From Verrucomicrobiales bacterium (lineage in GTDB: Bacteria > Verrucomicrobiota > Verrucomicrobiae > Limisphaerales > UBA1100): a stretch of DNA of 37,614 nt. The notes under the pieces were generated by a model. The model did no database searches. It had not been told where the DNA came from and was given only the letters and a program-made list of their open reading frames with translations. This document shows, piece by piece, positions 17,115-26,842 of the stretch. The DNA is taken from the NCBI GenBank assembly GCA_002721895.1, contig PBLV01000038.1:1-37614 (forward strand). Reading direction: 5' to 3'. The first letter of the stretch is position 1. Each line of letters starts with the position of its first letter. Made by a program: the position numbers and the translations under genes.

Positions 17115-17801
17115 ATGGCCGATGACAAACCGCTCCTGCGCCTGACCGATGTCTCCCGCGAATTTCCCGCAGCGGAAAATGGAGAGGCACTCCAAGTGCT
17201 CCGTGGCGTCTCGGCCGAGTTCACGTCTGGTGAATCCATTTCCATTACCGGCCCCTCCGGCTCGGGCAAAAGCACGCTGCTCAACATCATCGGCACGCTC
17301 GACCAGCCCACCTCCGGCAGCGTCACCTTCGACGGCCGCGACCTCAGCGCCCTCGCCGAGGACGAACAAGCAGCCATTCGCAACCGCGGCATGGGCTTCA
17401 TCTTCCAGAACCATCACCTGCTGCCCCAGTGTTCCGTTATCGAGAACGTTCTCGTTCCCGCACTCGCCCATGGCCAGCCGCGCGCGGACACCACCGACCG
17501 CGCGCGCGCCCTGCTCGATCGCGTGGGTCTCGCCGACCGCCTCACCCACCGTCCCGGCCAGCTTTCCGGCGGCGAACGCCAGCGCGTGGCCGTCGTTCGC
17601 GCCCTTATCAACCAGCCACGACTGCTCCTCGCCGACGAACCCACTGGCGCACTCGACCGCAAAAATGCCCAGGAACTTGGGCAACTCCTGCTGGACTTGA
17701 ACGCGGAGGAAAACGTCACGCTCATCGTCGTCACTCACTCCGGCGAACTGGCCGACCGCATGGGGTGCCGACTCAAACTCGATGACGGCCAACTGGTGTA
17801 A
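17115..17801 (+). CDS. LolD/MacB-type ABC transporter ATPase
   Basis: A 228-residue ABC ATPase with Walker A GPSGSGKST (~45-53), Q-loop FIFQNHHLLP (~94-103), signature LSGGERQR (~151-158) and Walker B LLLADEPTGALD (~174-185, ending in the D-loop). The DEPTGALD form is typical of LolD/MacB-type ATPases. It is 47 bases after the AMP-ligase and directly abuts the permease (stop TAA at 17799-17801, next ATG at 17802). The pair forms one transporter; whether it handles lipoproteins, an exported product or envelope stress is not decided by sequence. Confidence 0.93.
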   Translation: MADDKPLLRLTDVSREFPAAENGEALQVLRGVSAEFTSGESISITGPSGSGKSTLLNIIGTLDQPTSGSVTFDGRDLSALAEDEQAAIRNRGMGFIFQNHHLLPQCSVIENVLVPALAHGQPRADTTDRARALLDRVGLADRLTHRPGQLSGGERQRVAVVRALINQPRLLLADEPTGALDRKNAQELGQLLLDLNAEENVTLIVVTHSGELADRMGCRLKLDDGQLV

Positions 17802-20800
17802 ATGACCCGTCGCGCCCTCATTTTAAACAGCCTGCGCCACCACGCACGCTCACACCTCGGCACCCTCATTGGGGCGGTCGTTGCCAGCGCCGTCCTCATT
17901 GGCGCGCTCGTCGTCGGCGACTCCGTCCGCCACAGCCTCCGCCAGCAAGCCCTCAAGCGCCTCGGCCCTGTCCACCTCGCCATCACTCAGCACGACCGCT
18001 ACTTCCGCGACGCCTTGGCCGATGAAATCCAGTTGGGCGAAGGCACCACCACCGCACCTCTCCTGCGCCTGCGCGGATCCGCAATAGCTGGCGGCAAGGA
18101 CGACAAGCGCCGAGCTCCCAGCGTTCAACTGCTCGGCGTCAAAGACAGTTTTTGGAAAATCGCCACGCCCGACCGCTCTGCGCCCAGTTTGCAAATGGCC
18201 GATGACGACGATGACAGCGACGTAATCGACGTCCTCATCAACGACAGCCTCGCCAAACGACTGAAGGTGACACCCGGCGTCAAGTTCACCGTCCGCGTTG
18301 CCAAGCCCAGCCTGCTACCGCGTGACGTGCCACTGGCTGTGGAGGGCGAGTTTGACGACCTCGTCGTCAAGCTGACGCTGCGCGTGAAAGAGATTCTGCC
18401 TGCCGCCAACTTAGGTGACTTCAGCCTGCGCCCCGATCCTATCCCGCCTTACAATATCTTCCTCCCCCTTCAAGCCCTGCAGGAAAAGGCCGGCCAACAA
18501 GGCCGCCGCAAACCCTCGCTGATGACCGGCTTGGCCAACACGCTGTTGGTCGCCGCCGGACAAGGGGGGGTGCCGGCCGGCCTGTTGGACCGCGCCAACG
18601 AGCAACTCGCCGAGCACTGGCAACTCGCTGACGCCCAATTGAAACTCCAGCCCGCCGAGGACAAGGCCGGACCACCAATGATCGAGTTGGTCACCGACCG
18701 CGTGTTTCTCGACGAACCCATGGTGCGCGCCGCGAAAGATGCTGGAGGCCACCAAGTCATCCTCGCCTACATGGTCAATCGCATCGATCTCGGCGATGAA
18801 GTCGTCCCCTACTCTATCGTTGCTGCCGTGCCTCCCGACGGAAAGGGCCTCGCCGCACCTCAAGCTCAACCGCTGGAGTCCGGCCAAATGCTCGTCAACG
18901 AGTGGTTGGCCAACGACTACCTCGGCGCCAAAATCGGCGACACCATCCGCCTCACGTGGTTTCAGCTCGGCCGCAACCGCGAATTGACCGAGGCCAACAA
19001 GACCTTTGAGGTGGTCGGCATCGTGCCCACAGAAGGTCCCGGTGGCGGCCAAGGTGTCATGCCTCCTTTCCCTGGCGTGCGCGAACTGGAGTCCATCGGC
19101 GAACTCGACCAACTCGGCTTTCGCCCGGACCCCAAGCTGCTCCGCACCCATCGCCGCGAGAACGACGAATACTGGGAAGCCCACAAGGGCTCGCCCAAGG
19201 CCTTCATCTCCCCCGAGGACGCCGTCGCCATGTGGAGCAACCGTTACGGCGTGGCCACCGCCGTGCGCTTCCCCGGTGGCGAAGGCGCGCGTGAAAAGGT
19301 CGCCGCCGCCCTTCGGGCCAACTTCGACCCCGCCAGCGTCGGTCTCCAGTTTCGCGACATCCGCAGCTTCGCCCTCGAAGGCAACTCCGCCAGCGACTTC
19401 GGCGGGTTGTTTCTTGGCCTCAACTTTTTCCTCGTCGCCGCGGCGTTGATACTAATGGGCTTACTTTTTGTCTTCAGCGTGGAACAACGCGCCGGCGAAG
19501 TCGGCACCCTGCTGGCTGTCGGCTTCACCGGACGACAAGTCCGCAACCTCCTACTGTCTGAGGGCGCAGCACTGGCGGTGCTCGGCGCGGTGCTCGGCGC
19601 TGCCGCCGGACTGGGCTACACGCGAGCCATGGTTCATGGCCTCTCCAGCCAGTGGGTCGGCGCCATCGGCGGGCAGGACGTGCTCCGCTACCACCACGAG
19701 CCCGCGACCATCGCCCTCGGGACGGTCATCGCCATTGCCGTGGCGGTATTCACCATCTGGCTGACAGTCCGCCGCCTGCGCCGCGCGCGCGCAGTGGAAC
19801 TGCTGGCTTTCGGCGCGGGCCAGGCACTGGCGGGTGGTTCGGTGGCTAGTGGTCGTCAAAGCTGCTTCATCGCCCTCGTCTGCCTGCTGGGCGCACTCGG
19901 TCTCGGCGCAGCGATGGGCGGCGCGCAAGGCATGGCCAAGGCCGGCGGCTTCTTCGGCGCGGGCTCGCTGCTACTAATCGGCGGCCTCTTCTTCTGTCGG
20001 GCGCTGCTGTTGCAATTGGGCTCAGCAGCGGGCGAATCCCTGACCAACCTCGGCGTGCTCGGTATCCGTGGCGGCGCACGTCGGCGCGGACGCAGCCTCG
20101 CCTGTGTCTGCCTGCTGGCTTGCGGCGTATTCATGGTCATCGCCGTCGGCGCTTTCCGCATTAATCCCAACGAAAATGTCGGCGCGCGTTCCTCCGGCAC
20201 CGGCGGCTTTACTCACTACGCCGAAACTGACCTCGCCATCCTGCATGATTTGAACAAAGAAGACGGCCGTGCACCTTATCCCTTCGAAGACTACGCCCAG
20301 CCCCTGCCCGCCCCCGTCGTCCAGTTGCGCGTGCGCGAGGGTGACGATGCCAGCTGCCTGAACTTGAACCAGACGCGCGAGCCGCGGCTGCTCGGCGTCG
20401 ATCCCGCCAAGCTGAAAGACCGCTTCACCTTTGCCACTACTCTCGACGATCGCCCCGGATGGGAACTGCTGAACGAGGATTATGGCGAAGGCATCGTCCC
20501 CGCTGTCGTCGACCAGAACACCGGCATGTGGGCGCTGCACGTCAAGCTCGGCGACACGCTCGACTACCCCGCCGAGAGCGGCGGCACCATCAAGTTGAAA
20601 ATCGTCGGCATGCTCGCCTTCTCCATGATGCAGGGCGACGTGATCGTGTCCGAGGAAGCGCTCGTCCGCCACTTCCCGAGCAATAGCGGCTACCGCGCCT
20701 TCCTTCTCGACCGCCCCACCGACGGCAACGCCACCGCCACTCTCGCCATGCTCAACGACGGCCTTGCGAACCACGGACTCGACCCCATCTCCGCCGCCGA

Positions 20801-21212
20801 ACGCCTCGCCAACTTCAGCCAAGTGCAGAACACTTACATCACCATCTTCCAGGCGCTCGGCGGGTTGTCATTGCTGCTGGGCAGCCTCGGCCTCGGGGTG
20901 GTCGTGCTGCGCAACGTGCTGGAGCGTCGTGGCGAATTGGCCGTCATGCAGGCCGTCGGCTTCCGCAAGGCCGCGCTGCGCTGGCTGGTCTGCACCGAGC
21001 ACGGGCTGCTGCTGCTGCTCGGCCTGGCTGTCGGCGTCGGTGCCGCGCTGCTGGCCGTGTGGCCCTCCTTAAACACCCCCGGCGCGCAGATGCCCTGGGC
21101 CTCGCTGGGCTGGATGCTTGCCGCCGTCCTCGCCAGCGGCCTCCTCTGGACCTGGCTCGCCGCCACCGCCGCCCTCCGCGGCCACCTCCTCCCCGCCCTA
21201 CGTAGCGAGTGA
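17802..21212 (+). CDS. Large FtsX-family ABC permease
   Basis: An 1136-residue permease. It starts with one membrane helix (~18-40), followed by a long extracytoplasmic MacB-like domain (~60-530), three helices with an FtsX domain (~533-660, containing EVGTLLAVGFTGRQVRNLLLSE), two central helices (~685-737), another (~763-785), a second extracytoplasmic domain (~790-1005) and a final FtsX block (~1010-1126). This is the ten-helix organisation of YbbP/MacB-like permeases, roughly twice the size of LolC/E. Extracytoplasmic domains usually contact lipoprotein or peptide substrates. Partner ATPase lies immediately upstream. Confidence 0.9.
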   Translation: MTRRALILNSLRHHARSHLGTLIGAVVASAVLIGALVVGDSVRHSLRQQALKRLGPVHLAITQHDRYFRDALADEIQLGEGTTTAPLLRLRGSAIAGGKDDKRRAPSVQLLGVKDSFWKIATPDRSAPSLQMADDDDDSDVIDVLINDSLAKRLKVTPGVKFTVRVAKPSLLPRDVPLAVEGEFDDLVVKLTLRVKEILPAANLGDFSLRPDPIPPYNIFLPLQALQEKAGQQGRRKPSLMTGLANTLLVAAGQGGVPAGLLDRANEQLAEHWQLADAQLKLQPAEDKAGPPMIELVTDRVFLDEPMVRAAKDAGGHQVILAYMVNRIDLGDEVVPYSIVAAVPPDGKGLAAPQAQPLESGQMLVNEWLANDYLGAKIGDTIRLTWFQLGRNRELTEANKTFEVVGIVPTEGPGGGQGVMPPFPGVRELESIGELDQLGFRPDPKLLRTHRRENDEYWEAHKGSPKAFISPEDAVAMWSNRYGVATAVRFPGGEGAREKVAAALRANFDPASVGLQFRDIRSFALEGNSASDFGGLFLGLNFFLVAAALILMGLLFVFSVEQRAGEVGTLLAVGFTGRQVRNLLLSEGAALAVLGAVLGAAAGLGYTRAMVHGLSSQWVGAIGGQDVLRYHHEPATIALGTVIAIAVAVFTIWLTVRRLRRARAVELLAFGAGQALAGGSVASGRQSCFIALVCLLGALGLGAAMGGAQGMAKAGGFFGAGSLLLIGGLFFCRALLLQLGSAAGESLTNLGVLGIRGGARRRGRSLACVCLLACGVFMVIAVGAFRINPNENVGARSSGTGGFTHYAETDLAILHDLNKEDGRAPYPFEDYAQPLPAPVVQLRVREGDDASCLNLNQTREPRLLGVDPAKLKDRFTFATTLDDRPGWELLNEDYGEGIVPAVVDQNTGMWALHVKLGDTLDYPAESGGTIKLKIVGMLAFSMMQGDVIVSEEALVRHFPSNSGYRAFLLDRPTDGNATATLAMLNDGLANHGLDPISAAERLANFSQVQNTYITIFQALGGLSLLLGSLGLGVVVLRNVLERRGELAVMQAVGFRKAALRWLVCTEHGLLLLLGLAVGVGAALLAVWPSLNTPGAQMPWASLGWMLAAVLASGLLWTWLAATAALRGHLLPALRSE

Positions 21213-21317
21213 GTGGGCTTGCGTTTCACCAATCGTTCTCCTAGCTTGGAAGGAACAAGTAACCCCTCTGCTTGGATGAGTGTAATCACCTCCGAGTCGA
21301 GACGGCTTGGATACGTT

Positions 21318-23048
21318 ATGAAAACTCTTCAAAGACTGCTCTTCACCTTAACCGGCTGGTTCCTCAGCGTGACAGCTTTTGCTGCGGGCCATTCACTGGC
21401 GAATGTCATGCCGGCCGGCGTAATTGCCTTCGCTGAAACGGATGGGCTCGGCGCCAAGGTTCACCAATTTCAAAAATCAAAATTGTTCGAGCTCATTCTT
21501 CAGAGCCCACAATACCAAGAATTCGAAAAGGGGCCCGATTATGCCCAATTTATGGCGGGCAGAAAAATCGCGGAAACGTTTCTTGGAATGGATTTGTGGA
21601 CGACCGCAGAAAAACTCTTGAGCGGACAGGTAGCACTTGGGCTGTATCCTCAACCAAACAAGAACGATCCGCAGGCAGTTGCGATTCTGCGCACAAAGGA
21701 CGCTGAAACCCTGGAAAAACTGCGCGGCCGATTGGCGCCGTTTGTCTTGCTTGCGGGTGACACCGTGAAAAAGGAGGAGCTGGCTAATGGAGCGGAGCTG
21801 TACACGCTGGAAGATGGCGTTCTGCTTGCCGCGAAAGCGAATTGGCTGGCGGCTGCACAGAGCCGACCGCTGCTTGATCAAGCCATGAAGATGTTGACCG
21901 GCGAACCGGGGAAGTCTGTTTCCCAAGATGCTGGTTATCTAAAATTTCGTGAACAAATGGGACGTCACGACTTGGGGCAAGCCTATATCGACTTGAGACC
22001 GTTCAGGAAACAAGCGGGTCCACGGTTGGGCATTCAAAAAAAGGAGAAAGATGGAGGCGCGTCCTTTTTCCTCCATGGCATCCTCGAGTTGGCGGCACAC
22101 AGTTCCTACGCCGGCCTGACACTGAACATGGGTGAGGCCGGAATGGCCATCAAGGCCGGTGTCGAGGGTGGACCGGAATCCCTGCCCGAAAAGTTCCAGT
22201 GGTTTTTTTCCGACCCCAACAGCCCCGGCACTGGCAACCTTCCGGAAGTACCCGGCCTGCTTGGCGGCATAGCCATTCACCGGAACATTGGTGCGTGGTA
22301 CCGTCAAAGGGAGCAGCTTCTTGCGGAACAACTGCTGCCGGAGTTTGACAAATTTGAAGGTGAGATCGGCAACCTGTTCGGTGGGCAGGATTTTGGCGAA
22401 GATGTGCTGCCTGCGATTGGCTCAAACATGACATTGGTCACCGCCCGCCAAACCTTTGAGCATTTAGATGGAGAGCCAGGCGTCAAAATCCCCGGATTTG
22501 CGCTCATTGTTGATCTGGAAAAACCTCAGGAAGGAGCAGATCTGTTCCAACTCTTGTTCCAGACCATCATTACGATTACAAACTTTGAGGGGAAAGACAA
22601 GATGCGCGCACCATGGATTCTCTCCGCGCAGGCATACAAAAAACACAGCATCACCTTCGCCAAGTACACACGCAAGCCTCAGGGAGCCAACCTGCCCGTC
22701 TCAGCAAATTTCCAGCCAGCAGCCGTGTTGGTTGGCAACAAGTTTGTCATAAGCAGCACGGTGCAACTGGCCAAGGCGCTGACCGACGCACTGGAACGCC
22801 CCACGCCAAAGGCCCACACCAATCGCAACTTCAATCTCGAACTGCGGCCCGCCGATTGGGTGCCGGTGCTTCACGACAACCGCAAGCAGGTGATTGCCCA
22901 AGCCATCCAGAAAGGTCAAACCATCGAACAGGCCAGGTGGGGCGCGAACGCAGCGGAACAAATTCTCAAATCCATTGGACTGCTTCGTTTGAGCACCTCC
23001 GTGGGTCGGGAAAATTTCACCATGAAACTGGAGGCCCGCCGGCAATGA
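21318..23048 (+). CDS. Exported protein, possibly DUF3352-like
   Basis: A 576-residue secreted protein with the signal peptide MKTLQRLLFTLTGWFLSVTAFAAG; an in-frame ATG at 21213 would add 35 residues lacking signal character, so 21318 is preferred. After it comes NVMPAGVIAFAETDGLGAK, a pattern like proteins of the DUF3352 type that begin with the phrase "MPADT...". The rest alternates charged helices and strands, with no catalytic motif. Its end overlaps the DUF1800 gene by four bases (ATGA), so they are coupled. Role unknown; family assignment is tentative. Confidence 0.7.
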   Translation: MKTLQRLLFTLTGWFLSVTAFAAGHSLANVMPAGVIAFAETDGLGAKVHQFQKSKLFELILQSPQYQEFEKGPDYAQFMAGRKIAETFLGMDLWTTAEKLLSGQVALGLYPQPNKNDPQAVAILRTKDAETLEKLRGRLAPFVLLAGDTVKKEELANGAELYTLEDGVLLAAKANWLAAAQSRPLLDQAMKMLTGEPGKSVSQDAGYLKFREQMGRHDLGQAYIDLRPFRKQAGPRLGIQKKEKDGGASFFLHGILELAAHSSYAGLTLNMGEAGMAIKAGVEGGPESLPEKFQWFFSDPNSPGTGNLPEVPGLLGGIAIHRNIGAWYRQREQLLAEQLLPEFDKFEGEIGNLFGGQDFGEDVLPAIGSNMTLVTARQTFEHLDGEPGVKIPGFALIVDLEKPQEGADLFQLLFQTIITITNFEGKDKMRAPWILSAQAYKKHSITFAKYTRKPQGANLPVSANFQPAAVLVGNKFVISSTVQLAKALTDALERPTPKAHTNRNFNLELRPADWVPVLHDNRKQVIAQAIQKGQTIEQARWGANAAEQILKSIGLLRLSTSVGRENFTMKLEARRQ

Positions 23049-24337
23049 GCAAGCCCACCGGCTTGCTCTCGCCCCGCGGCGAAACCGGCTGGACCAGCCG
23101 GGACGCAACCCATCTCCTGTGGCGCACTCAGTTTGGCGCCTCGGCGCATGAAATCAAACGCGCCACCACGGAAGGCTTGGCCAAGACCGTAAATCGGCTC
23201 CTGAAAGACCAGCCGGAGACTGAAGAGTTTCGCACCGTCGAACCCCTGTTGCGGTCTGCTGCATTGGATTCCGGCAACATCGATAACCTCAAGGCATGGT
23301 GGCTGCACCGCATGCACTACACCGCCAACCCCCTTCGGGAGCGTCTTGCACTTTTCTGGCACAACCATTTTGCCACCTCCAACGACAAGGTGAACGACGT
23401 CGCCGCCATGGCCGCCCAGAACGACCTGCTGCGCCGCGAGTCCCTTGGCAGTTTCCGCCGGCTGCTTCACGGAATGGCCAAAGATCCGGCCATGCTCATT
23501 TGGCTGGATGGAAACGCAAATCGAAAACGCCACGCCAACGAAAATTTTGCGCGCGAAGTGATGGAACTCTTCAGCCTTGGCGAGGGAAACTATTCCGAGA
23601 CCGACATCAAGCAGGCAGCACGGGCTTTCACTGGCTGGCACGTTCGCAAGGGCCAATTCTGGTTCAACCGTGCCCAGCACGATTTCACGGACAAAACCCT
23701 TTTTGGCGTCACGCGCAATCTGGATGGCAGCGACGTGGTCGAACTCTGTCTCGCGCATAAGTCCTGCCCGCGCTTCCTTGCCTTCAAGCTGCTTCGCGCC
23801 TTTGTGTTGGAGCAGCCAACGGCCGCCCAAGTGGGCGCATTGGCGGCGCGCATCCGCGAGCACAATTTCGAGATGACCCCCATCATGCGGAAGCTGCTTA
23901 CTTCAAAACTTTTTTACAGCCCAACCAACCGCCATGCCCTGATCAAAAGTCCCCTGCAACTCGTGCTGGGGGCCTTCCGCGCCTTGGGCGGGCGCCCGGA
24001 CCTTTCCAAGGTCGCCCCTCTCCTGGCCCAACTGGGGCAAGACATCATGGCTCCCCCCACCGTCAAGGGCTGGGAAGGCGGCCGTCTCTGGATCACATCC
24101 GCCACGCTTCTGCAACGCAACAACTTCGCCGCAGCACTTTTAAGCAATCAGCTGGGGCGTATCGATACCTCTCGCGGTGTTGTGGATCAGTTTGCCGAGC
24201 TGCTCTTGGCCCGAGATCTGCCGGCCTCACGCAAACGCCTCGCAGGCTATTTAAAGGAAGCTGAAGGGGACCCGGAAGAACGACTCCGTGGCGTGCTACA
24301 CCTCATCACCACGATGCCCGAATATCAATTAACCTGA
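23045..24337 (+). CDS. DUF1800 family protein
   Basis: A 430-residue protein with the DUF1800 hallmark block NENFAREVMELFSLGEGNYS followed by AARAFTGWHVRKGQFWF and, before it, LFWHNHFATSND. The start at 23045 overlaps the previous stop (ATGA); the frame is open much further upstream, but only inside the preceding gene. No signal peptide is evident, unlike many family members. Function unknown. In many bacteria DUF1800 and DUF1501 genes are neighbours, as here, and probably act together at the envelope (inference from genomic association). Confidence 0.92.
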   Translation: MSKPTGLLSPRGETGWTSRDATHLLWRTQFGASAHEIKRATTEGLAKTVNRLLKDQPETEEFRTVEPLLRSAALDSGNIDNLKAWWLHRMHYTANPLRERLALFWHNHFATSNDKVNDVAAMAAQNDLLRRESLGSFRRLLHGMAKDPAMLIWLDGNANRKRHANENFAREVMELFSLGEGNYSETDIKQAARAFTGWHVRKGQFWFNRAQHDFTDKTLFGVTRNLDGSDVVELCLAHKSCPRFLAFKLLRAFVLEQPTAAQVGALAARIREHNFEMTPIMRKLLTSKLFYSPTNRHALIKSPLQLVLGAFRALGGRPDLSKVAPLLAQLGQDIMAPPTVKGWEGGRLWITSATLLQRNNFAAALLSNQLGRIDTSRGVVDQFAELLLARDLPASRKRLAGYLKEAEGDPEERLRGVLHLITTMPEYQLT

Positions 24338-24341
24338 AATC

Positions 24342-25574
24342 ATGACAACCAGACGATCTTTTATCAGGCAAATGGGCGCTGCGAGCGTTGTGGCTGTGGG
24401 TGCGCAACCGCCCGCGCTGTTTGCCCGCGCAGCCGAAGTCGCCCCTCCCGTCGATCCCGATGGACGCATCCTAGTTCTCGTCCAACTGGCCGGCGGCAAT
24501 GATGGACTCAACACCGTTGCACCCTTTGACAACGACGCGTACCGGCGCCTGCGCCCCAGCTTGGCCCTGAACCGGAACGCCGTGCACAAGCTCAATGATC
24601 AACTGGGATTGCATCCCGACATGGCAGGCTTCAAGGAATTGTTTGATGATGGAGCACTGGGGATTGTCCAAGGCGTGGGTTACCCAAATCCCAACCGTTC
24701 GCACTTCCGCTCGACAGACATCTGGCACACTGCCCGGCCAGACAATGAGGACAAGCGCGACGGCTGGTTGGGCCGCGCTTTCAACGTCACTGCCGCGCGG
24801 CGCGGCGGACGCACACCGGCGATTGCCTTGGGCACAGGCCGCCTGCCTCTGGCGTTGGTGTCCACACGAGTGACCATCCCCACGGTTCAGAGCCTCAAAG
24901 ATTACCAGTTGCAGTTGGGCCAAGACTCCAGCACCAACCAGCGTAAGCGCGCCAAGCTCATCCGCGAACTGGCGGAAACCCCGACACCCGCGGAATCTGA
25001 ACTGGCCTTCCTGCGGCACACGGCGGTGACGGCGCTGGATACAGCCGAAAGGCTCAAGACCGTCACCGACAATTACCGGCCCGCCACATCCTATCCGCTG
25101 AACGGCCTGGGTCAGCGATTGAAGACCGTAGCCCAGTTGATTCAGGCAGGTCTCGAGGCCCAAGTGTACTATGTTTCCCTCGGCGGTTTTGACACCCATG
25201 CAGACCAGGAAGCTGCCCACACCGCACTTGTCACGGAAGTGTCTTCAGCACTGCACGCTTTCCACAGAGACCTCAAGGCGCACGGCTTGGGCAGGCGAGT
25301 GTTGGCGGCAACATTTTCCGAGTTTGGCCGCCGCGTAAAAGAAAACGGCAGCCTCGGCACCGACCACGGGGCCGCCAGCCAGATGTTCCTCATCGGCGAC
25401 GCCATCAGGGGTGGTCTCCACGGCGCGCACCCCAATCTGGACAAGCTTGACCAAGGCGACCTAATCCACCATACGGATTTTCGCCGAGTTTACGCCACCC
25501 TGCTCGAAAAATGGCTCGGCTGGCCCGCCAAACCAGCCTTGGTCGGGAATTTTGAGCCCCTCGACGTCATTTGA
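24342..25574 (+). CDS. Tat-exported DUF1501 family protein
   Basis: A 410-residue protein. The N-terminus MTTRRSFIRQMGAASVVAVG is a twin-arginine signal, so it is probably exported folded. The mature protein has VLVQLAGGNDGLNTVAPFDN, the opening block of DUF1501, then GYPNPNRSHFRSTDIWHTA and FDTHADQ. DUF1501 shares the alkaline phosphatase/sulfatase-like fold, but metal ligands are not proven here. It starts four bases after the DUF1800 stop. Together with the exported protein upstream it ends the long operon. Confidence 0.92.
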   Translation: MTTRRSFIRQMGAASVVAVGAQPPALFARAAEVAPPVDPDGRILVLVQLAGGNDGLNTVAPFDNDAYRRLRPSLALNRNAVHKLNDQLGLHPDMAGFKELFDDGALGIVQGVGYPNPNRSHFRSTDIWHTARPDNEDKRDGWLGRAFNVTAARRGGRTPAIALGTGRLPLALVSTRVTIPTVQSLKDYQLQLGQDSSTNQRKRAKLIRELAETPTPAESELAFLRHTAVTALDTAERLKTVTDNYRPATSYPLNGLGQRLKTVAQLIQAGLEAQVYYVSLGGFDTHADQEAAHTALVTEVSSALHAFHRDLKAHGLGRRVLAATFSEFGRRVKENGSLGTDHGAASQMFLIGDAIRGGLHGAHPNLDKLDQGDLIHHTDFRRVYATLLEKWLGWPAKPALVGNFEPLDVI

Positions 25575-25670
25575 TGGCAGCCAAAAAGTTTGACTTGGCC
25601 ACTCAATCCATTATCAAGTGCGTCCGCACCCACCAACGGATGCCCGAAACCTGTTCCAAAATGGATCGCC

Positions 25671-26258
25671 ATGCCAATTAAAACCCTGATGTCATTCATG
25701 ATATTCAGCGCCGAGGTGCTGAATCCTAGGCAAAAAATCGGGGCAGCTTGGCCCAGCGGCCCCACCCTGACCCGGCGCATGGCCAGTTTTCTCCCCACCA
25801 ATCCCTCCGGATACGTGGTGGAATTGGGCGCGGGAACGGGAGCCATCACAGACTCGCTTCTCAAGCATGGCATCAACCCCAAGCGCTTGTTCGCCGTTGA
25901 AATGTCCGAGAAAATGTCGGGCCATCTCAGGAAAAGATTCCCGAAAATAAACGTGCTCACCGGCGATGCCGCCCACCTGCGAGAGTTGCTACCCCGCAAA
26001 GTGAATCCAGACCACATCAGCTACATCGTTTCCAGCCTCCCCTTCAAGGTCATGAACGACGGACTTGTGCGCCGGATCGCCAACGAAGTTCGCGAGACGT
26101 TGCCCGAGCATGGCCGGCTGATTCAGTACACCTACGACATTCGCCCCCGGCGCAACCGCTGGATGGACGGCATTCTTGAGCGTGTTGATGGCTCCCTTGT
26201 TTGGACGCATATTCCACCCGCCGTCGTGGATGTCTTTCGCCCGATCAAGAGCGCGTGA
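25671..26258 (+). CDS. PmtA-like SAM-dependent phospholipid N-methyltransferase
   Basis: A 195-residue class I methyltransferase. Motif I is VVELGAGTGAITDSLL (~45-60), with LFAVEMSEKM (~71-80) following, and the post-I region ISYIVSSLPFKVMNDG (~117-132) matches the PmtA/rRNA adenine methylase type. PmtA methylates phosphatidylethanolamine toward phosphatidylcholine; a nucleic-acid or other substrate is possible. ATG at 25671 is preferred because the frame upstream shows no conserved features. Codirectional with the operon, 96 bases after DUF1501. Confidence 0.8.
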   Translation: MPIKTLMSFMIFSAEVLNPRQKIGAAWPSGPTLTRRMASFLPTNPSGYVVELGAGTGAITDSLLKHGINPKRLFAVEMSEKMSGHLRKRFPKINVLTGDAAHLRELLPRKVNPDHISYIVSSLPFKVMNDGLVRRIANEVRETLPEHGRLIQYTYDIRPRRNRWMDGILERVDGSLVWTHIPPAVVDVFRPIKSA

Positions 26259-26322
26259 CGGTTTCGTAACGTCTGCAAAACTTTTTTGCATTTGCCGGTT
26301 GCATTTTCCCCCCCAATGCCGC

Positions 26323-26354
26323 AAAAAAACCCCGCCGACATCGTCGGCGGGGTT
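26323..26354 (-). terminator. Rho-independent terminator, minus strand
   Basis: A perfect 12-bp stem AACCCCGCCGAC (26328-26339) and GTCGGCGGGGTT (26343-26354) with a 3-base loop. On the minus strand the stem is followed by a run of seven T residues (plus-strand A run at 26323-26329). It lies about 200 bases past the stop of the minus-strand lipoprotein gene and would end that transcript. Confidence 0.85.
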
Positions 26355-26552
26355 AACCAACCTGTTCTAACCTCCTTTGCTCAACTCCGTCGGGGTTGAG
26401 CTGTCTAAAAAGGTAGACGCCGTTTTCCCCTCTGGAGTTCCAAACTTTTTTCAGCCGGAAACATTTCTTAAGAAAACCATCCGCCTCCAGGGAACGACCG
26501 TGGGAACAATACGGCCGGGGATTCAATCCCGGGAGACGAATGGCATTGCTGG
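26355..26552 (-). other. Long 3' untranslated stretch of the lipoprotein transcript
   Basis: About 200 bases separate the lipoprotein stop from the terminator. The stretch contains an imperfect hairpin around CTCAAC...GTTGAG (26380-26400) and another around the palindromic CCGGG...CCCGG (26514-26532). No ORF or tRNA fits. Apart from these hairpins I see nothing functional; it could host a 3'-UTR small RNA. Confidence 0.35.
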
Positions 26553-26780
26553 CTAGTAGTTTCCTTGGCGGCTTTTGTCGATTTCGTTACCCACGCCGTA
26601 TCCCACGGCGGCACCCACCCCAGCGCCGATCAGCGTGCCTTTGGTGTTGTCGCCCATGGCCTGTCCGGCCAGAGCACCGATCAACCCCCCGGCAAGCGCG
26701 CCGTTTGAGGCATTCGACATTCCCGCGCAGCCCGAACCCAGCCCGGCCGCGATTGTTAGTATAACCAGAATCTTTTTCAT
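26553..26780 (-). CDS. Glycine-zipper lipoprotein
   Basis: A 75-residue protein. The lipobox is LGSGC with Cys18 after the hydrophobic core KKILVILTIAAG. The body is a glycine zipper of the kind in SmpA/osmotic-stress lipoproteins (GGLIGALAGQAMG, TLIGAGVGAAVGYGVG). Such proteins insert or oligomerise in the outer membrane. It has its own promoter (26828-26855) and terminator (26323-26354), so it is a single-gene unit. No clear Shine-Dalgarno precedes the ATG. Confidence 0.88.
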   Translation of the reverse strand: MKKILVILTIAAGLGSGCAGMSNASNGALAGGLIGALAGQAMGDNTKGTLIGAGVGAAVGYGVGNEIDKSRQGNY

Positions 26781-26822
26781 GAGATGATGTGTCTAAATGT
26801 TTTAGGCGCATTGATACGCACA

Positions 26823-26842
26823 CGTACAAAATAGTATGTACG
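26823..26842. promoter_or_regulatory. Inverted repeat over the lipoprotein promoter (possible operator)
   Basis: CGTACA (26823-26828) and TGTACG (26837-26842) are perfect inverted arms with an 8-base spacer. The element covers the -10 region, a position suited to repression. Confidence 0.45.

Noticed and set aside
22613..23044. Upstream extension of the DUF1800 frame
   Set aside because: It runs out of frame through the preceding exported protein gene; the ATGA overlap at 23045 is the natural start.
26505..26550. tRNA or tmRNA T-arm (GATTCAAT-like palindrome)
   Set aside because: No acceptor stem, anticodon arm or CCA end fits on either strand.
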